This document shows, piece by piece, positions 5,016 to 11,481 of a stretch of 12,626 nucleotides of DNA. Source of the DNA: Helicobacteraceae bacterium (GTDB taxonomy: Bacteria; Campylobacterota; Campylobacteria; Campylobacterales; Sulfurimonadaceae). The position numbers and the translations under genes were made by a program. Position 1 is the first letter of the stretch, and every line of letters begins with the position of its first letter. The notes below the pieces were generated by a model. That model was not told the origin of the DNA, ran no database searches, and saw only the letters and a program-made list of their open reading frames with translations. The stretch is from assembly GCA_027084065.1 (NCBI GenBank), contig JALWLR010000209.1:1-12626 (forward strand), in the 5' to 3' direction.

Positions 5016-5570
5016 TTGCTTAATTTACCAAATATATTAGCATCTATTCGAATTTTACTTGCTCCTTTGATGTTTTGGGTCATTCTCAATCCACAAGTTT
5101 GGGTTGAACATGGCTGGGATATAACATGGAACTACTACTTTGCCGCCCTTCTTTTCGTTTTGGCAAGTGTGACGGACTTTTTTGACGGCTATATAGCCAG
5201 AGAGTGGAATCAATCGACAATGCTTGGAGCCATTTTGGACCCACTTGCAGACAAAATGCTTACGCTCGCCGCGTTTTTGGGTTTGATGGTGGAAGGAAGT
5301 GCCAATCCGTGGGCGGTTTATATCATTATCGTTCGTGAACTTTTTATTACGGGGCTTCGCACGGTTGCCGTAAGTGAGGGCATAAGTGTCAAAGCCTCAT
5401 GGTCGGGAAAAATAAAAACAGTCGCACAGATGTTCGCTATAGGGTTTTTACTGATGCACTGGCCATATGGGGATCTACTTCTTTGGATAGCGGTTGCCAT
5501 AACCGTTTACTCCGGTTTGGAGTATTTGTGGGGCTTTAAAAATGCACTGATGAGGGATGTTGCACAATGA
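5016..5570 (+). CDS. pgsA: CDP-diacylglycerol--glycerol-3-phosphate 3-phosphatidyltransferase
   Basis: 184-aa inner-membrane enzyme that makes phosphatidylglycerol phosphate from CDP-diacylglycerol and glycerol-3-phosphate, the committed step to phosphatidylglycerol and cardiolipin. The CDP-alcohol phosphotransferase signature is complete: D54-x2-D57-G58-x2-A61-R62-x8-G71-x3-D75-x3-D79 within TDFFDGYIAREW and the following GAILDPLAD. Several hydrophobic segments surround it. The start is TTG at 5016: it gives the family-typical MLNLPNILASIRILLAP, AAAGG sits six bases upstream at 5005-5009, and no ATG or GTG competes. The rare start may lower expression of the first operon gene. The last four bases (ATGA) overlap the rseP start. 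The position matches H. pylori HP1016 (pgsA) as I recall it. Confidence 0.95.
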   Translation: MLNLPNILASIRILLAPLMFWVILNPQVWVEHGWDITWNYYFAALLFVLASVTDFFDGYIAREWNQSTMLGAILDPLADKMLTLAAFLGLMVEGSANPWAVYIIIVRELFITGLRTVAVSEGISVKASWSGKIKTVAQMFAIGFLLMHWPYGDLLLWIAVAITVYSGLEYLWGFKNALMRDVAQ

Positions 5571-6622
5571 GTTGGTTTATAGCTTTTTTAGTTCTATCTT
5601 TTTTGATCTTTTTTCATGAATTGGGGCACTATTTAGCCGCTAGAGCAATGGGTGTGTATGTCGAGGTCTTCTCCATAGGCTTTGGACCTAAAATCGCCTC
5701 TTTTAAGGCCTTTGGTAACGAATGGCGATTGAGTGCCATTTTTCTAGGAGGGTATGTCAAAATGAAGGGTCAAGACGATAGCGACCCGACAAAAAAAAGT
5801 GACGACCCAGACAGTTACAACTCAAAAAAACCATGGCAACGCATAGTTATACTGTTTGCCGGACCTTTTGCAAACTTTCTCATAGCTTACATTTTCTTCT
5901 TTTTCATAGCACTTGGCGGTCCTGTCACGCTTGAGCCGGTCATAGGCGATGTACTCAAAGAGTCTCCGGCACAAAAAGCGGGGCTTCAAAAAAATGACAA
6001 AATCCTTGCCATCAATGGAAAAAAAGTACAGACATGGTCGGAAATGGCCAAAGAGGTTGCCTCATCACAAGGAGCGTTAGAGTTTCAAATAGAGCGAAAC
6101 GGCTACATAGAGTTCAAAACAATCACACCCGAACTTCGAGATGCGAAAAATGAGTTCAACGAAAAAATCAAACGACGAATGATAGGCATCAGCAGTGCTG
6201 GCGTGACGAAAAAAATGGAACTTGGAATCATAGAGAGTTTTGAATATGCTTGGGAAAAAACCGTCTGGGCATCTACTATGATCTTTAAAGGTATAGAAAA
6301 GCTCATAACAGGCGACGTTCCGGCAAAAGAGCTCGGCGGTGTCGTAACCATCGTCAAAATAACCGCCGATGCCGCAAATGTCGGATGGATGGCGGTACTT
6401 TTCTTTGCAGCACTCATTTCAGTCAACCTTGGCGTACTCAACCTTTTACCTATTCCTGCACTAGATGGCGGGCATATCCTTTTTAATCTGTATGAGATGA
6501 TTACACACAAAGAACCTAGCCAAGAGGCTCTTTACCGCTTTACCGTAGCCGGTTGGATCATTCTTTTTGGACTTATGGGGCTTGGACTTTACAACGATAT
6601 TAACAGACTAATCGGGAGTTGA
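5567..6622 (+). CDS. rseP: RseP-family site-2 intramembrane zinc metalloprotease
   Basis: 351-aa multi-pass inner-membrane protease. Zinc ligands are in H17-E18-x2-H21 (FFHELGHYLAA) in the first membrane segment and D300 in NLLPIPALDGGH near the C-terminus. GFGP (38-41) and the hydrophobic stretch around 91-116 complete the S2P core. One PDZ domain (about 120-190, EPVIGDVLKESPAQKAGL) is present, whereas E. coli RseP has two and is about 100 residues longer; single-PDZ forms are usual in this phylum as far as I know. In other bacteria the enzyme cleaves anti-sigma factors or leftover signal peptides; no anti-sigma gene is nearby, so its substrate is unknown. A lysine/aspartate-rich loop (68-88) includes an A8 run at 5791-5798. 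ATGA overlap with pgsA indicates coupled translation. Confidence 0.95.
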   Translation: MSWFIAFLVLSFLIFFHELGHYLAARAMGVYVEVFSIGFGPKIASFKAFGNEWRLSAIFLGGYVKMKGQDDSDPTKKSDDPDSYNSKKPWQRIVILFAGPFANFLIAYIFFFFIALGGPVTLEPVIGDVLKESPAQKAGLQKNDKILAINGKKVQTWSEMAKEVASSQGALEFQIERNGYIEFKTITPELRDAKNEFNEKIKRRMIGISSAGVTKKMELGIIESFEYAWEKTVWASTMIFKGIEKLITGDVPAKELGGVVTIVKITADAANVGWMAVLFFAALISVNLGVLNLLPIPALDGGHILFNLYEMITHKEPSQEALYRFTVAGWIILFGLMGLGLYNDINRLIGS

Positions 6623-6624
6623 AT

Positions 6625-7299
6625 ATGACACAATTGGAATACAAACTACATATAGATAATGTTATCAGACGTGTTGAAGAGGCTAGACTGAAATTTTCGG
6701 CACATCATATTGTCAAAATTGTTGCCGTAAGCAAGTATGTGGATAGTGAAGCCATTAAACGCCTTTACGAAATCGGTCAACGCGCTTTTGGAGAAAACAG
6801 GGTACAGGATTTGCGTCAAAAATCGCAAGAGCTTGAAGATTTACCCCTAGAGTGGCACTTTATAGGCAATCTACAAAAAAACAAAATCAACAACCTTCTT
6901 GATATAAATCCTTTTTTATTTCAGGCTCTTGACTCTTTAGAACTTGCGCATGAATTGCAAAAACGGCTTGAAAAAAGAGAGATGAAGTTGGAAACTCTTA
7001 TACAAATAAACTCTGCAAAAGAGGAAACTAAACATGGTTTTATGCCTGAAATGGCAAAAGATGCCTACATGCAGATCAAAGAGGAGTGTCCAAACATCGA
7101 CCTAAAAGGTGTTATGAGCATTGGAGCACATACCAACGACAAACAAAAAGTCAAAGAGTCGTTTGAGACAACATACCGCATTTATAAAGAGCTGCCTGAT
7201 GCGACTATCTGCTCTATGGGGATGAGCGGTGATTTTGAGCTGGCTATTGAGTGTGGTTCGAACATGGTACGTCTTGGCTCTATAATGTTCCCGAAATAA
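6625..7299 (+). CDS. yggS: YggS/PLPBP-family pyridoxal phosphate homeostasis protein
   Basis: 224-aa alanine-racemase-like TIM-barrel protein that binds pyridoxal 5'-phosphate without known catalysis and buffers vitamin B6 and amino-acid pools. The PLP lysine is K37 in VAVSKYVDSEAI. Other family signatures are AFGENRVQDL, WHFIGNLQKNKIN, KHGFMPE, LKGVMSIG, and the phosphate-binding SMGMSGDFELAIECGSNMVRLG near the C-terminus. I start at ATG 6625, two bases after the rseP stop, because GGGAG at 6614-6618 has proper spacing; an in-frame TTG at 6619 overlaps rseP but is less well placed. The gene ends SIMFPK where many relatives end TAIFG. Its stop is one base from the flgA start. It appears to be cotranscribed with pgsA and rseP. 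Confidence 0.95.
   Translation: MTQLEYKLHIDNVIRRVEEARLKFSAHHIVKIVAVSKYVDSEAIKRLYEIGQRAFGENRVQDLRQKSQELEDLPLEWHFIGNLQKNKINNLLDINPFLFQALDSLELAHELQKRLEKREMKLETLIQINSAKEETKHGFMPEMAKDAYMQIKEECPNIDLKGVMSIGAHTNDKQKVKESFETTYRIYKELPDATICSMGMSGDFELAIECGSNMVRLGSIMFPK
7281..7286 (+). promoter_or_regulatory. possible internal -10 upstream of flgA
   Basis: A perfect TATAAT inside the last codons of yggS (GGCTCTATAATGTTC) would start transcription near 7293, eight bases before flgA. There is no TG extension, and the hexamer is partly dictated by the Ser-Ile-Met codons, so chance is a real alternative. FlgA lacks a good ribosome-binding site, which fits a near-leaderless message. Confidence 0.3.
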
Positions 7300-7300
7300 A

Positions 7301-8170
7301 ATGAAAACACTTCTTTTTCTTCTCCTTGTTTTTGTATCCTTACATGCCAAGGAGTATTTGAAAAAGGAGTATTTTACCCCCTCAAATGACATCAATCTCT
7401 CTCTTATCACTCACGATACCAAAAATGACCGCGTCATCTACCGTATAGAGAGAAATCGCTATTTAAAGCGTGTTCGCACGAAAGAGCTTTTGAAGATTTT
7501 GCGAGAAACAGGTTACAGACATTTTCAAGCAAAAACAAGCTATGTCACTTTTCTCAAACGCCCTGCTCTTTCTTTAAAACCATTAAAACAAAAACTAAAA
7601 GAGTACTTCAAAAAGCATTATACAACCATAAAAATAGACTCTATAGAAATCATTCCAAAAACGCATATAGAGCATCTTCCAAAAAACTTCAGCTTCAAGA
7701 TCCGTCCTCTGGCACTCTTAAACTCACATGCAACATTTAGCATTCTTACACCAAAAAAGCGCCAAATTTTTTTCGAATATTTTCTTGATGCCACCCTACC
7801 CATCTATAAAAGCAAAAAAAAGATAAAAAAATCTGAAGTGCTGAGTTTACAAAACATTACTAAAGAGGTCATTCGCTTCGATCGTTTTCGGGCAATGCCT
7901 TTGCAAAATCCTCAAGCTCTTCAGGCAAAACACCACATAAACCCCGGGAAAATCATAACCATACGCGATGTTGAACGAGTCGATCTCGTTCGCCGCGGAG
8001 AGTTTGTCAGTGTCATACTCAAAGAGAGTGATTTAGAGATAGACTTCAGTGCAAAAGCTTTGCAAGCTGGAACCCTTAATGATATAATACTCATACAAAA
8101 TCGCCGTGGCAAAAAGCTACGTGCACGCGTCATAGGAAAAAACCTCGTGGAGATAGAAGCACCAAGATGA
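7301..8170 (+). CDS. flgA: flagellar basal body P-ring formation protein FlgA
   Basis: 289-aa secreted periplasmic chaperone for assembly of the FlgI P-ring around the flagellar rod. A signal peptide (MKTLLFLLLVFVSLHA, cleavage after residue 16) is followed by a basic N-terminal region of low conservation. The C-terminal SAF/ChapFlgA part (about 165-289) has the family pattern: LPIYKSKKKIKKSEVLSLQN, NPQALQAKHHINPGKIIT, RDVERVDLVRRGEFVSVIL and a final AGTLNDIILIQNRRGK strand pair. It is longer than the roughly 220 aa of enterobacterial FlgA, with the extra length N-terminal. The start lies one base after yggS and its stop overlaps ubiX (ATGA). No sigma-28 or correctly spaced sigma-54 element is visible. 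The flgA-ubiX-coaD-tmk order matches C. jejuni Cj0769c-Cj0766c and H. pylori HP1477-HP1474 as I recall them. Confidence 0.92.
   Translation: MKTLLFLLLVFVSLHAKEYLKKEYFTPSNDINLSLITHDTKNDRVIYRIERNRYLKRVRTKELLKILRETGYRHFQAKTSYVTFLKRPALSLKPLKQKLKEYFKKHYTTIKIDSIEIIPKTHIEHLPKNFSFKIRPLALLNSHATFSILTPKKRQIFFEYFLDATLPIYKSKKKIKKSEVLSLQNITKEVIRFDRFRAMPLQNPQALQAKHHINPGKIITIRDVERVDLVRRGEFVSVILKESDLEIDFSAKALQAGTLNDIILIQNRRGKKLRARVIGKNLVEIEAPR
8080..8088 (+). promoter_or_regulatory. internal extended -10 in flgA, upstream of ubiX-coaD-tmk
   Basis: TGATATAAT is a perfect extended -10 inside the 3' end of flgA. Transcription would begin near 8095, about 70 bases before ubiX, and supply the housekeeping genes ubiX, coaD and tmk independently of flgA. 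The motif also encodes Asn-Asp-Ile-Ile, so it may be coincidental. Confidence 0.4.
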
Positions 8171-8700
8171 AAAGAATAGTCATAGCATCCAGCGGCGCTA
8201 GCGGTGCCGATTTATCTAAAAAAGTCATAGAAAAACTCCCACCTACTTATGAAGTGCACTTCATCAAAACAGACAACAGTGACATTGTTGCAAACAAAGA
8301 GCAAAGCATTGTTTTGCATGAAAATGACGATATTGCTGCCTCTATTGCTTCGGGAAGTTTCAAAGTCGATGCAATGATGATCGTTCCATGCTCCATGAAT
8401 ACCCTAGCAAAGATTGCTTGCGGTATTGCTGACAATCTTCCAACTCGTGCTGCAAGTGTTATGATAAAGGAGCGTCGTACATTGTTACTTGCTCCAAGAG
8501 AGATGCCATTCTCCGCGATAGCACTGGAAAACATGCTCAAACTTTCACGTTTGGGTGTACTCATCGCTCCACCGGTTATGGCCTACTACTCCAAACAAAC
8601 GACACTAAAAGAGATGGAGGATTTCATAATCGGCAAATGGTTTGACCTGCTTGGCATAGAAAACGAGCTTTACAAGAGATGGGAGGGAGAAAAGATATGA
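8167..8700 (+). CDS. ubiX: flavin prenyltransferase UbiX
   Basis: 177-aa flavoprotein that attaches a dimethylallyl group to reduced FMN, producing the prenylated FMN cofactor used by UbiD-type decarboxylases in quinone synthesis. The phosphate-binding SSGASGADL is at 8-16. The conserved block runs from PCSMNTLAKIACGIADNL to the catalytic/FMN region APREMPF and APPVMAYY. Length is slightly below the usual 185-190. Overlaps of 4 bp (ATGA) with flgA upstream and coaD downstream show tight coupling. Many Campylobacterota make menaquinone by the futalosine route, in which a UbiD/UbiX-type decarboxylation step (MqnP/MqnL) occurs, so a menaquinone role is a reasonable inference. Confidence 0.94.
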   Translation: MKRIVIASSGASGADLSKKVIEKLPPTYEVHFIKTDNSDIVANKEQSIVLHENDDIAASIASGSFKVDAMMIVPCSMNTLAKIACGIADNLPTRAASVMIKERRTLLLAPREMPFSAIALENMLKLSRLGVLIAPPVMAYYSKQTTLKEMEDFIIGKWFDLLGIENELYKRWEGEKI

Positions 8701-9176
8701 AAAAAGCGCTCTATCCAGGAACGTTCGACCCAATAACCAACGGACACTACGACATAATAGAACGGGCGCGAAGACTGTTTGACCATGTCATTGTCGCCGT
8801 AGCGGACAACAAAGAGAAGCACCCTATGTTTTCACTCCAAGAGCGCATCAAAATGGTACAACTTGCATGTAGAGAATTTGCTAATGTCGAAGTAGTCGGT
8901 TTTGACAATCTCACAGTCGATCTAGCAGATGAGCTCGATGCGAAAATTCTCATTCGTGGTTTGCGTGCCGTAAGTGATTTTGAGTATGAGCTTCAGCTTG
9001 GGTACCTTAATCGTTCGCTCAACCATGACATAGAGACAGTCTACCTTATGCCCAGACTCTCCAATGCTTTTGTCAGCTCCTCCAGTGTACGCGCACTTTT
9101 AAAGTATGATGCAAAAATAGCCCATATTGTCCCTACGGAAGTTGCAACTTACATAAAGGAAAAAGCATGTACGTAG
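8697..9176 (+). CDS. coaD: pantetheine-phosphate adenylyltransferase
   Basis: 159-aa nucleotidyltransferase that joins 4'-phosphopantetheine and ATP to form dephospho-CoA, the fourth step of CoA synthesis. The HxGH-like motif appears as PGTFDPITNGH (7-17, with T14 and H17). RGLRAVSDFEYE and the C-terminal SSSSVR (ISSTxVR equivalent) bind ATP and phosphopantetheine. The start is ATG 8697, overlapping the ubiX stop as ATGA, because the family begins MxxALYPGTFDP and a purine-rich GGGAGGGAGA (8681-8690) precedes it. An upstream in-frame ATG at 8679 would add MGGRKD and is not favoured. The stop overlaps the tmk start by ten bases. Confidence 0.97.
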   Translation: MKKALYPGTFDPITNGHYDIIERARRLFDHVIVAVADNKEKHPMFSLQERIKMVQLACREFANVEVVGFDNLTVDLADELDAKILIRGLRAVSDFEYELQLGYLNRSLNHDIETVYLMPRLSNAFVSSSSVRALLKYDAKIAHIVPTEVATYIKEKACT

Positions 9177-9748
9177 CCATAGAGGGCATAGATACAGCAG
9201 GAAAAAGCACACAAATAGCCAAACTCAAAGAGCACTTTTGCGATGCGGTGTTTACAAAAGAGCCCGGCGGCACGAAAGCGGGCGAGCAAATACGCGAAAT
9301 TGTACTGCAAGGCTCTTTACACTCAAAAAAAGCGGAATTTCTACTTTTTTTGGCTGATCGTGCCGAGCATGTGGAACGTGTTGTAAAGCCAAACAAAGAG
9401 CGTCTCATCATCTCCGACAGAAGTGCTATAAGCGGTGTTGCCTACGCACTCATTCAAGGAAAAATCGACATTGAAGACCTTTTACGCCTCAACGACTTCG
9501 CAACCGATGGTATCTATCCCGATATTGCCTTTTTATTGCTGCTTACTCCCGATGAACTTGCAAAGAGACTCTCAGAAAAAGAGCTTGACGGCATAGAGAA
9601 ACGAGGAGAGGAGTATCTTCTAGCTATTCAGCACGCCATCATAGAAGCAGCCGACCTTCTTGGCATAGAGCTTGTCATTATCGATGCGACAAAAAGCATA
9701 GAGCAAATTACAAAGACGCTTATAGAGCGAATCGATGCAAAACTCTAA
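9167..9748 (+). CDS. tmk: thymidylate kinase (dTMP kinase)
   Basis: 193-aa cytosolic kinase converting dTMP to dTDP with ATP for DNA synthesis. The P-loop EGIDTAGKST occupies 6-15 and lacks an arginine, as in the E. coli-type enzyme where the LID supplies it (candidate R147 in GIEKRGEEYL). The thymidine-site motifs are EPGGT at 32-36 and the D84-R85-S86 group in ISDRSAISGVAYA. It is somewhat shorter than the typical 205-215 aa. AAAGGA at 9155-9160, six bases before ATG 9167, fixes the start inside the end of coaD (10-base overlap). Its own 3' end overlaps the methyltransferase-like gene by 14 bases. Confidence 0.96.
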   Translation: MYVAIEGIDTAGKSTQIAKLKEHFCDAVFTKEPGGTKAGEQIREIVLQGSLHSKKAEFLLFLADRAEHVERVVKPNKERLIISDRSAISGVAYALIQGKIDIEDLLRLNDFATDGIYPDIAFLLLLTPDELAKRLSEKELDGIEKRGEEYLLAIQHAIIEAADLLGIELVIIDATKSIEQITKTLIERIDAKL

Positions 9749-10169
9749 ACTCTACTCTTATTTGCTGGTTTTTATTCAATTTGGTTCTATAGGCGGGATA
9801 CTCTGGATCGATTGGCACTTACTGAAAAATCCATATGTTCTTCTATTTTTAATTGCCGGTCTTAGTGTAGGACTCTATGCCGTGTACTGCAACAAAAACT
9901 TCAACATCATACCGGAAATCAAAGAAGACGCCTGTCTTGTGCGTCACGGTATCTACCGGTATATCCGACATCCAATGTACTTCTCACTGATGGCAAGTTT
10001 CTTTGGCTTTTTTCTTTTTGGAAGCCAAGAAAGCCGCATTTTGTACCTACTGCTTCTTACAGTGCTCTACCTAAAAGCGGAAAAAGAGGAGCGGCTTTGG
10101 CATTGCCATGACGAAGAGTATGAAAAATACAAAAAAAACACGAAAATGTTCATCCCTTTTTTACTCTGA
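9735..10169 (+). CDS. ICMT-family (isoprenylcysteine carboxyl methyltransferase-like) membrane protein
   Basis: 144-aa integral membrane protein with hydrophobic segments at about 8-27, 34-51, 82-97 and 100-112. The ICMT/PEMT signature is clear: GIYRYIRHPMYFSL (72-85, with R78-H79-P80), then KAEKEERLW (114-122) and EEYEKYKKNTKMFIPFL at the C-terminus. These are the S-adenosylmethionine-binding features of membrane methyltransferases. Bacterial members are mostly uncharacterised; lipid, isoprenoid or small-molecule methylation are possible, and protein CaaX processing is unlikely. It starts inside tmk (14-base overlap) with only a weak GAG upstream, so translation is probably coupled. It ends the long pgsA operon. 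Its 3' end overlaps the convergent PepSY-TM gene by 20 bases, with no visible terminator in between. Confidence 0.82.
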   Translation: MQNSKLYSYLLVFIQFGSIGGILWIDWHLLKNPYVLLFLIAGLSVGLYAVYCNKNFNIIPEIKEDACLVRHGIYRYIRHPMYFSLMASFFGFFLFGSQESRILYLLLLTVLYLKAEKEERLWHCHDEEYEKYKKNTKMFIPFLL

Positions 10170-11481
10170 CAGCTCTTTTTTTCCACCACCTGTAACTCCC
10201 TGTACCAATTAATACAAAAAGTAAAAGAGACGCCACGTCATTGATCCATATCCACCATGAAGCAAAAAAACTTCCATCATGCAAAGAGAGCATTAGCGTA
10301 TAGAGTGTTATATTTTGAAAATGCGGCAAAGAATCACTCTTTGTATGGGGTGCTAGATAATGGATTTTATCGTTTTGCATGTAAACTTGTTTGAACATAT
10401 GGGGTGCATCAAAAATAGTCTTACACTCTTTTGTATCACAAACTCGATTCGGCGCTCCCATTCCACCTATAAAAAGATGTTCATTTACATATCCAAGCGA
10501 ATAACCAAATCCACTACTTACAAGCTCCCAGTTTTTCATATTTTTACTTCTATAAACCCCTACTCTGTTACCTATATAATAGTTGTTATCAAAAAGTGCG
10601 ACACTCCAGACATCTTCTTTGAGTGAATGATAGATAGGAGGAAGGAATGTGTGAGGGATATATACTTTTTTTGAAAATTTACCAAAAAAAGATGCATGAT
10701 CAAGATAGATCCCGCTTATACCTAAAACAATCAATATAAAAGAGGCAACTATAACAAAACTGTTTGCATGTGCTCTAATAAGAAAACGAGTCCATTTGAC
10801 TGCTCTTTTTTTCAAAATCAAAAACCAAATAACATACCCGCTTAATGCCAAAAATGAAAGAACAAAAGCAGCATAGTCATTAAGTAACAATGAAAGCCCC
10901 TCATCAAAAATCCCTCGTCCGTAGTGTAGATCTCGCAAAAATCGAGAAAGCGTAACATTACTGTGTGACAACTGTTCCTTGTCTATAGCGACACTGTTAC
11001 GTTGAAGGACTTTACCATTATAGTCTACAGTTACAAGCTCTTTTTTATCTATAACGGCAACGAGCTTCTCTTCATTACCGCTAAGAGCAGTTACAACTTC
11101 TCCTTCAAGTGCAAAAAGTTGCCATTTACCCATATGCTTTAAGTAAATTCCTTCTGTTGTTGCAGCATAAATATTTTTATGATGGCTAAAAAGTGCCATA
11201 GTCGGTAAATCAAGAGTCTCTATGTAGTTTGTTTTCCCTTGTGACTCATAAACTCCTCGCATAGAACCAACAATAGTGTGATTTTTCAAAACTATTTTGG
11301 ATGTAATGAGCCTTTGCTCTTTTTGCAGTATCAGCGGTGAATCGATTTCAAAACGCAAAGAGTAAAAAACCCTCCAGTAGTCATGATCAAGAACAAAGCC
11401 GCTTATAGCTAAAATAAACAAAACGGTACCGGCTGTAAGGCCGGCAAACTTATGTAGTTTGAATGAAGAGAGTTTTACCAT
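10150..11481 (-). CDS. PepSY-TM-like inner-membrane protein with propeller-like periplasmic loops
   Basis: 443-aa protein with four membrane segments at about 13-32, 204-224, 240-260 and 408-428. The layout is twofold: LHKFAG...GFVLDH (H10, H33) mirrors RAHANSF...GIYLDH (H238, H262), and RDLHYGRG (H186) mirrors LSLHDGS (H401), each half ending in KKRAV. This matches PepSY-TM proteins, several of which act as inner-membrane ferric-siderophore or haem-type reductases beside TonB-dependent receptors. The two large periplasmic loops (33-200, 262-400) lack a recognisable PepSY domain. They contain blade-like stretches instead, such as NIYAATTEGIYLKHMGKWQLF and NRVGVYRSKNMKNWELVSSG, resembling Ycf48/BNR propellers. 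Its ATG overlaps the receptor stop as ATGGTAA, indicating coupling. The reductase role is inference; redox partner and substrate are unknown. Confidence 0.72.
   Translation of the reverse strand: MVKLSSFKLHKFAGLTAGTVLFILAISGFVLDHDYWRVFYSLRFEIDSPLILQKEQRLITSKIVLKNHTIVGSMRGVYESQGKTNYIETLDLPTMALFSHHKNIYAATTEGIYLKHMGKWQLFALEGEVVTALSGNEEKLVAVIDKKELVTVDYNGKVLQRNSVAIDKEQLSHSNVTLSRFLRDLHYGRGIFDEGLSLLLNDYAAFVLSFLALSGYVIWFLILKKRAVKWTRFLIRAHANSFVIVASFILIVLGISGIYLDHASFFGKFSKKVYIPHTFLPPIYHSLKEDVWSVALFDNNYYIGNRVGVYRSKNMKNWELVSSGFGYSLGYVNEHLFIGGMGAPNRVCDTKECKTIFDAPHMFKQVYMQNDKIHYLAPHTKSDSLPHFQNITLYTLMLSLHDGSFFASWWIWINDVASLLLFVLIGTGSYRWWKKRAVRVKKG

Noticed and set aside
5791..5798. A8 homopolymer runs (also 1446-1453, 5000-5007, 10131-10138 and T8 at 12022-12029) as phase-variation switches
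   Set aside because: Eight A are common in AT-rich Campylobacterota coding sequence through lysine codons; known contingency tracts are usually longer or poly-G/C, and no frame is disrupted.
7266..7278. GG-N9-GC element resembling a sigma-54 promoter before flgA
   Set aside because: The spacing between GG (7266-7267) and GC (7277-7278) is nine bases rather than ten, and the rest of the consensus is poor; it lies in conserved yggS codons.
8679..8696. Longer coaD start (MGGRKD extension)
   Set aside because: Family members begin right before ALYPGTFDP, and ATG 8697 gives a clean ATGA overlap with ubiX and a purine-rich upstream site.
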